52,900 nucleotides of DNA. Source: Alphaproteobacteria bacterium (GTDB taxonomy: Bacteria > Pseudomonadota > Alphaproteobacteria > Reyranellales > Reyranellaceae). Positions 48,532 through 52,900 of this stretch are shown here, one piece after another. The first letter of the stretch is position 1. Each line of letters begins with the position of its first letter. The stretch covers positions 1 through 52,900 of the forward strand of contig CANJHI010000016.1 of NCBI GenBank assembly GCA_947474005.1. Direction: 5' to 3'. A program made the translations under genes and the position numbers. The notes under the pieces are model-generated. The model was not told the DNA's origin and did not search any database. It saw nothing but the letters and a program-made list of their open reading frames with translations.

Positions 48532-48867
48532 ATGACAGCGGACGGATCAGTGGTGGTACGAGACTGGCGGCAGATGAAGGCGGTGCTGACGGTTGCGCGC
48601 GATACAGGGCAGGTCCCGCTGCTTGTGACGCCCGAGAACGCGGCCGCGACCTATGGTGCCGGCTATCTCGCCGCGCTGCAGGATCGCGCGCGCGAGGAAT
48701 TCCCCGATGTGGCCTTCACGCTGGTCGTCGATTGCGGTGACACGCCGGGCTACGCGCTCGCCTGCCTGCGCGCCGGCGTGCACACGATCTCCATGGCCGA
48801 ACATAATGAGAAAATCGCCGACATCGCCCGGCAGATGGGGGCTGAACTGGTAAGGAGACCGACATGA
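48532..48867 (+). CDS. small protein between the two puuE genes, weakly class II aldolase-like
   Basis: 111 residues and no signal or membrane segment. The middle (PLLVTPENAAATYGAGYLAA to RAREEFPDVAFTLVVDCGDT, then YALACLRAGVHTISM) follows the pattern of the N-terminal part of class II fructose-bisphosphate aldolase-like barrels, with a Cys where those have His of the DH motif. It is too short for a full barrel. Its ATG is 11 bp after the first puuE-like gene and its stop overlaps the next ATG (ATGA, 48864-48867), so it is translated with both. Function unknown. Confidence 0.7.
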   Translation: MTADGSVVVRDWRQMKAVLTVARDTGQVPLLVTPENAAATYGAGYLAALQDRAREEFPDVAFTLVVDCGDTPGYALACLRAGVHTISMAEHNEKIADIARQMGAELVRRPT

Positions 48868-49787
48868 GCTGGCAGCCGACGCGCGACCTCGTGGGCTACG
48901 GCCCCAATCCGCCCGATCCGAAATGGCCGGGCGGCGCCCGGGTCGCGATCAATTTCGTCATGAACTACGAGGAAGGCTCGGAGCCTTCCGTGCAGGACGG
49001 CGAGGGCTATACCGAGACCGGTCTCACCGAGTCCTCGACCTCATCGGTCGGCATGCAGGGCCGCGACCTCGCCGGCGAGAGCATGTTCGAGTTCGGCAGC
49101 CGCGTCGGCTTCTGGCGCATCATGCGGGCCTTCCAGGAGCGCGGCCTGCCGCTCACCGTGTTCGGCTGCGCTCTCGCCCTGGAGCGCAACAAGCTGGCGG
49201 CGGACGCGATCCGGAAAGCGGATTTCGATGTCTGCTGCCACGGCTGGCGCTGGGTACGCCATTTCCAGCTGAGCGAAGCCGAGGAACGCGAGCATATCCG
49301 GAAGGCAGTCAAATCGCTGAAGCAGACGGTCGGCGATCGGCCGGCTGGCTGGTACTGCCGCTATGGACCCAGCGTCAACACGCGCCGCCTGCTGGTCGAA
49401 GAAGGCGGCTTCACCTACGATTCGGACTACTACGGCGAGGAGCTGCCATTCTGGCAGACCGTCGAGGGCAAGCCGCACCTGATCGTGCCCTATTCGCTCA
49501 CCAATAATGACGGCAAGTACGCCGCCGGCATGGTCCATGCCGACCAGTGGTTCGGCCTCGTCCGCGACGCTTTCGACGTCCTCTACAAGGAAGGCGCCAC
49601 GGCCCCGAAGATGATGTCGGTGGGCCTGCACATGCGGTTGATCGGCCACCCGGGCCGCATAGCGGGCCTTTGGCGGTTCCTCGATCACGTCCAGAAGCAC
49701 CATGGTGTCTGGGTTACGCGGCGTTTGGACATCGCCAAACACTGGGTTGCCACACACCCCTATCCCGGCAAGGGCTTGAACGAGTAA
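48864..49787 (+). CDS. PuuE-like allantoinase/polysaccharide deacetylase, second copy
   Basis: 307 residues, the same length as the first copy and clearly a paralogue: INFVMNYEEGSEPS, GSRVGFWRIMRAFQERGLPL, FDVCCHGWRW, GWYCRYGPSVNTRRL and the end KTHPYPGKGLNE-like ATHPYPGKGLNE are shared. It differs mainly in residues 45-65 (TESSTSSVGMQ) and in the hinge near 225. Retention of all conserved residues in both suggests two functional enzymes, perhaps for allantoin enantiomers or for another ureide. It ends the operon at a hairpin. Confidence 0.9.
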   Translation: MSWQPTRDLVGYGPNPPDPKWPGGARVAINFVMNYEEGSEPSVQDGEGYTETGLTESSTSSVGMQGRDLAGESMFEFGSRVGFWRIMRAFQERGLPLTVFGCALALERNKLAADAIRKADFDVCCHGWRWVRHFQLSEAEEREHIRKAVKSLKQTVGDRPAGWYCRYGPSVNTRRLLVEEGGFTYDSDYYGEELPFWQTVEGKPHLIVPYSLTNNDGKYAAGMVHADQWFGLVRDAFDVLYKEGATAPKMMSVGLHMRLIGHPGRIAGLWRFLDHVQKHHGVWVTRRLDIAKHWVATHPYPGKGLNE

Positions 49788-49807
49788 GGCGCTCCGTAGG
49801 AGCGCCT
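49787..49807 (+). terminator. hairpin at the end of the ureide operon
   Basis: AGGCGCTCC/GGAGCGCCT, a perfect 9-bp stem with loop GTA, begins at the last base of the second puuE-like stop codon. No U tract follows, so it may pause transcription or protect the mRNA 3' end rather than terminate intrinsically. Confidence 0.45.
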
Positions 49808-49889
49808 GGCGGCGTATAGCGCTGCAGGGAACGAAGTGACCGAAGCGCGGGTGCCGCGCGGTGCAGAATAGATCAAGGCGTCGAAGAGC

Positions 49890-51209
49890 TCAGCCCTTCG
49901 CGGCCCGTCCCGCAACCATGCGGACTTTGCCGGGCGCGGCGAACCAGATCGAGGCAGCGCCCAGCACGCTGAAGCACAGCGCCACGACGAATGCCGCGGT
50001 GTAGGTGCCCTCGATGTCGTACAGCACGCCGGTGGCCCACGGGCCCGCGGCGCCACCCGCGAGCAGCGAGACCATGATCAGACTGAAGATCGAGCCGAAG
50101 TGCGGACCCTCGAAGATCTCGGCCACCACCGATCCCATCAGGCTGGTGAAGGAATAGCCCAGCACGCCCTGCGACAGGACCATGAGATAGAGCAACGGCT
50201 GCGACGGACCGGCGCCGAGTGCCAGGAGCGCCGCATAGCAGATCACGAAGCCTGCGCCGGCGATCGTCCAGACGATCTCGCGGCCGATGCGATCCGACAG
50301 GGCACCAAGCAGGATCTGGCCGGGGATGCCTACCATGGCTACGAGGCCCAGCGCCCAGGCCGCTTGCATTGGGCTGAAGCCGATTTCGACCAGGTACTTC
50401 GTCTGGTGAACCTGCACCGCGTACCAAGCATAGCCCGTGCTGAAGAAGCCGATGCAGAGCCACCAGAAACGGTGCGTGCGGATCGCCTTGGCGACCGTCC
50501 ATTCGATAGCGGTCCAGTGCGGATCGACAATGGCCGCGGCCCGGCGCGCGGCGGCGGCTCCCGCCTCCTTCGCGCCGTCGGGCAGCAGACCGACATCCTG
50601 CGGCCGCTTGGTCACGATCAGGTTGATCGGCAGCAGCACGAACAAGGTCATCAGCCCGAGCGCCCAGCAGGCGCTGCGCCAGCCCTCCGTCAGGATGATC
50701 GTCTGCAGCCAGGGCAAGATCAGGATCGCGCCGACGCCCACCCCGGAAAAGGCGATCCCGGTCGCGAGCGCGCGTCGGCGCACGAACCAGTTGGGCAGAT
50801 ACTGCGATTGCACGGAAAAACTCATACAGTTCGCCCCCGCACCAACCAGCACGCCGAGCGTCGCGTAGAGCTGCCATGGCGTGCTGATCATCGTGGCGCC
50901 TAGCAGGCCTGCCGCCGTCAACACGACGCCGATCTCGATCACGAAGCGCGGTCCGCGCCTGTCCATGACGCGGCCGACGACAGGGCTGATCACGGCGGAC
51001 ACCAGGAAGCCGAAGGAGAAGGCGCCAGCCGCCAGGCCGCGATCCCAGCCGAACTCGTCGACGATGGGCGGGAACATCAGCGAGAAGGCCGTGCGGGTGG
51101 TCACGCTCACCGCCACGGTCAGGAAGGCGACCACAATGATCACCCAGCCGAAGAAGAACGGCAGGCGCGCCGCGAACGGCACTGGCGACGAGCGAAACTG
51201 CACCGACAT
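49890..51209 (-). CDS. major facilitator superfamily transporter
   Basis: 439 residues from the ATG at 51209, with about twelve membrane helices. The first begins FFFGWVIIVVAFLTVAVSV; the loop 2-3 motif is GRVMDRRGPR, and the second half has GALSDRIGREIVW. This is the MFS layout of organic-anion or monocarboxylate carriers (MCT-like). The longer ORF start 20 codons upstream has no support. It is convergent with the ureide operon (102 bp) and may export or import a related compound (inference). Confidence 0.9.
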   Translation of the reverse strand: MSVQFRSSPVPFAARLPFFFGWVIIVVAFLTVAVSVTTRTAFSLMFPPIVDEFGWDRGLAAGAFSFGFLVSAVISPVVGRVMDRRGPRFVIEIGVVLTAAGLLGATMISTPWQLYATLGVLVGAGANCMSFSVQSQYLPNWFVRRRALATGIAFSGVGVGAILILPWLQTIILTEGWRSACWALGLMTLFVLLPINLIVTKRPQDVGLLPDGAKEAGAAAARRAAAIVDPHWTAIEWTVAKAIRTHRFWWLCIGFFSTGYAWYAVQVHQTKYLVEIGFSPMQAAWALGLVAMVGIPGQILLGALSDRIGREIVWTIAGAGFVICYAALLALGAGPSQPLLYLMVLSQGVLGYSFTSLMGSVVAEIFEGPHFGSIFSLIMVSLLAGGAAGPWATGVLYDIEGTYTAAFVVALCFSVLGAASIWFAAPGKVRMVAGRAAKG

Positions 51210-51400
51210 TTCCTTTATCCGTTTCGCCAGCCGCGTTGTGGCTTGGAGGGGCGGTCTCAACCTGTCCACAGCTCCACCTCGGGGTCAACGACGTGGCAGG
51301 TAGTCGGGCAGGTCGTCGGCCCTCCGGGGCTTGAACCGGTCCTCCGGCACCGCTATCACCGGCTCCGTCAGGCCAGAATGGACCAAATGGGAGCCCGGAC

Positions 51401-52321
51401 GTGAAGATCACCCGCACCGTCAAGAAGATCCTCGACAACTACGAGAGCGACAATCCCGGCACCAAGGGCAATCTCGCGCGCATCCTGATGCACGGCCGCC
51501 TGGGCGGCTCGGGCAAGATGGTGATCCTCCCCGTCGACCAGGGCTTCGAGCACGGCCCGGCCCGCTCCTTCGCGCCCAACCCGGACGCTTACGATCCGCA
51601 TTATCACTACCAGCTCGCGATCGACGCTGGCCTGAACGCCTATGCCGCCCCGCTCGGGCCCCTCGAGGCCGGCGCCGATACCTTCGCCGGCGCCATCCCG
51701 ACCATCCTCAAGGTCAACTCGGCCAACTCGCTGTCGACCAACAAGGACCAAGCCGTCACCGGCTCGGTGATGGACGCGCTGAAGCTCGGCTGCTCGGCGA
51801 TCGGCTTCACGATCTATCCGGGCTCCGAATCGCAGTACGACTTGATGGAAGAGATTCGCGAGATGGCGGAGGAGGCCAAGTCGGTCGGCCTCGCCGTCGT
51901 CATGTGGTCCTACCCGCGCGGCGGCAAGCTCGACAAGGCGGGCGAAACGGCACTCGACGTCTGCGCCTACGCCGCCCACATGGCGGCGCTCCTCGGCGCC
52001 CACATCATCAAGGTGAAGCCGCCGACCAACGTGCTGTGGCAGCCCGAGGCCAAGGCCGCCTACGAGAAGGCCAATGTCGACACCTCGACGCTGGCCGCGC
52101 GCATCAAGCACGTCGTGCAGGCGTGCTTCAATGGCCGCCGCATCGTCGTGTTTTCCGGCGGCGAGGCGAAGGATCTCGAAGGCCTGTTCTCGGAAGTACG
52201 CGGCCTGCGCGACGGCGGCGCCAACGGCTCGATCATCGGCCGCAACACCTTCCAGCGCCCGCGCGATCAGGCGCTCGACATGCTCGACAAGATCATCAGC
52301 ATCTACCAGGGCAAGATGTAA
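51401..52321 (+). CDS. class I fructose-bisphosphate aldolase (archaeal/DeoC-LacD type)
   Basis: 306 residues from a GTG at 51401 with GGAG 8 nt upstream. VILPVDQGFEHGP near residue 41, the strand GCSAIGFTIYPGS, the Schiff-base region HIIKVKPPTN (Lys204 or Lys206) and FSGGEAKD near the C-terminus identify the class I enzyme. It cleaves fructose-1,6-bisphosphate. In related genomes it commonly follows pgk in the tkt-gap-pgk-fba order; here it is separated from gap by the ureide/MFS block. Confidence 0.93.
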   Translation: MKITRTVKKILDNYESDNPGTKGNLARILMHGRLGGSGKMVILPVDQGFEHGPARSFAPNPDAYDPHYHYQLAIDAGLNAYAAPLGPLEAGADTFAGAIPTILKVNSANSLSTNKDQAVTGSVMDALKLGCSAIGFTIYPGSESQYDLMEEIREMAEEAKSVGLAVVMWSYPRGGKLDKAGETALDVCAYAAHMAALLGAHIIKVKPPTNVLWQPEAKAAYEKANVDTSTLAARIKHVVQACFNGRRIVVFSGGEAKDLEGLFSEVRGLRDGGANGSIIGRNTFQRPRDQALDMLDKIISIYQGKM

Positions 52322-52354
52322 AACAAGCAATAAATACTGACTTATAGGCCGTGT

Positions 52355-52378
52355 TGGGTAACCTTATGGGTAACCTTA
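52355..52378. repeat. perfect tandem repeat, 2 copies of 12 bp
   Basis: TGGGTAACCTTA occurs twice head to tail at 52355-52366 and 52367-52378, just after an AT-rich stretch (AAACAAGCAATAAATACTGA region) following the aldolase stop. Such repeats are typical of recombinase or initiator sites. No function is shown directly. Confidence 0.8.
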
Positions 52379-52399
52379 CCGTCTCTGGCGAAGCTATTG

Positions 52400-52433
52400 G
52401 GGGTCAGTTCGAAAGGACTGGCCCCAGTTTTTT
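52400..52433 (+). terminator. intrinsic terminator downstream of the aldolase
   Basis: GGGGTCAGT and ACTGGCCCC form a 9-bp stem (one G-T wobble) with an 8-nt loop, followed by AG and TTTTTT (52428-52433), 79 nt after the aldolase stop. This should end the fba transcript. Confidence 0.75.
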
Positions 52434-52444
52434 CTGGGCAGGAC

Positions 52445-52518
52445 TGTGGATAAGGGGTGGCCCCTGGGGCCGCCTGTTACCGGGACATCGCGGGACGTAG
52501 CCGGGACGATAGCGGGAT
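52445..52518. other. origin-like motifs: DnaA box and phased CGGGA(C/T) repeats
   Basis: TGTGGATAA at 52445-52453 is the exact complement of the consensus DnaA box TTATCCACA. CGGGAC at 52481, 52491 and 52502 and CGGGAT at 52513 are spaced 10, 11 and 11 bp, that is on one DNA face. Together with the AT-rich and tandem-repeat stretch to the left they resemble a small replication or mobilisation origin. A chance combination cannot be excluded. Confidence 0.4.
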
Positions 52519-52569
52519 GCCGCACACGGCGTTCACACGCCTGCCGCGCCACTCAGGAAGGAATCCATA

Positions 52570-52900
52570 ATGTTTGAAGACGTCGAGGGCCTGGACGGCG
52601 AGATGAAACACATCGCCTCCCTGCTCGACCAAGTACGGGGCAAGCTGGGTGATCGGTTTCTGCGCTTAGAGCTGGCCGACCACCTGGCACCCAAGAGCAC
52701 GCCATTCAGGGTGCCGTCCGGCTTGGGTGCGGCCATCGACAAGCGGATCGCCCCGGCGGGAATGGACGCACTGCATCTCTTCCGCGCCCTTCGAGACGTT
52801 AACAAGGATGTGCCCGACAACCCCGACAAGCTCGACACCCTGAGCGCGGCGATGGCCAAACTAAAGCAGTCCCTCATTCCCCTTACGGCCGAGGTCGCCA
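52570..52900 (+). CDS. unrecognised protein, 5' part only (runs off the window)
   Basis: An open frame of 110 codons starts at an ATG with AGGAAGGA 6-7 nt upstream (52556-52563) and continues to the end of the window. The product starts MFEDVEGLDGEMKHIASLLD and is helical and charged, with no signal or recognisable motif. Rarer codons for this genome (TTA, CTA, GTA, CTT) are used more than in neighbours, which hints at acquisition. An opposite-strand ORF covers the same bases but lacks a ribosome site. Confidence 0.6.
   Translation, partial: MFEDVEGLDGEMKHIASLLDQVRGKLGDRFLRLELADHLAPKSTPFRVPSGLGAAIDKRIAPAGMDALHLFRALRDVNKDVPDNPDKLDTLSAAMAKLKQSLIPLTAEVA

Overview
The window is about 52.9 kb of GC-rich DNA from a Gram-negative chromosome, most likely an alphaproteobacterium (Rhodospirillales/Hyphomicrobiales type). 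This rests on the gene orders yebC-ruvC-ruvA-ruvB-ybgC-tolQRAB-pal-cpoB-tilS-ftsH-folP-glmM and zapA-6S RNA-5-FCL next to tkt-gap, on the DUF4164 gene beside zapA, and on the abundance of ABC transporters. The genus cannot be read from the sequence; a Reyranella-like organism is a guess.

Region 1 (1-8.7 kb) is an accessory catabolic block. The end of an IS66-family element touches the 5' end of an OprB-like porin gene. A tight + strand run follows: a secreted protein of unknown function, a FAD subunit and a fused 2Fe-2S/molybdopterin subunit of a xanthine-oxidase-family hydroxylase, a membrane-anchored double ABM-domain protein, a PhyH-type dioxygenase and a DUF3828-like secreted protein. Several of these genes overlap by 4-8 nt. 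They look like one uptake-and-oxidation pathway for an unidentified substrate.

Region 2 (8.7-22 kb) is mixed metabolism: a class II aldolase-like protein, a methyltransferase, tRNA-Glu(CUC), a second methyltransferase-like protein, a large polytopic membrane protein, and a minus-strand sugar ABC transporter operon ending in an SDR dehydrogenase and an Ldh-family dehydrogenase. Divergent from that operon are an aminotransferase and an alpha/beta hydrolase.

Region 3 (22-39.2 kb) is a long minus-strand housekeeping block. It holds cofactor and cell-wall precursor genes (thiD, glmM, folP), ftsH, tilS, the complete Tol-Pal envelope system, Holliday-junction processing (ruvABC), yebC, a YmdB-like phosphoesterase, 5-FCL, a 6S RNA with a visible promoter, zapA and a DUF4164 gene.

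Region 4 (39.4-52.3 kb) has tkt and gap, then a 9-kb block before a class I fructose-bisphosphate aldolase. The block contains a GntR/FCD regulator, a spermidine/putrescine-type ABC transporter, allA, two puuE-like genes flanking a 111-codon gene, and an MFS transporter. It looks like a ureide/purine-catabolism module placed inside a central-carbon cluster; pgk is not seen. A pair of TGTGCACA boxes in the divergent promoter region is the obvious regulator site.

Region 5 (52.3-52.9 kb) changes character: an AT-rich stretch, a perfect 12-bp tandem repeat, a terminator, a perfect DnaA-box sequence, helically phased CGGGA(C/T) repeats and an unrecognised ORF that runs off the end. It may be the edge of a mobile element. 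No CRISPR array, rRNA or intact phage was seen.
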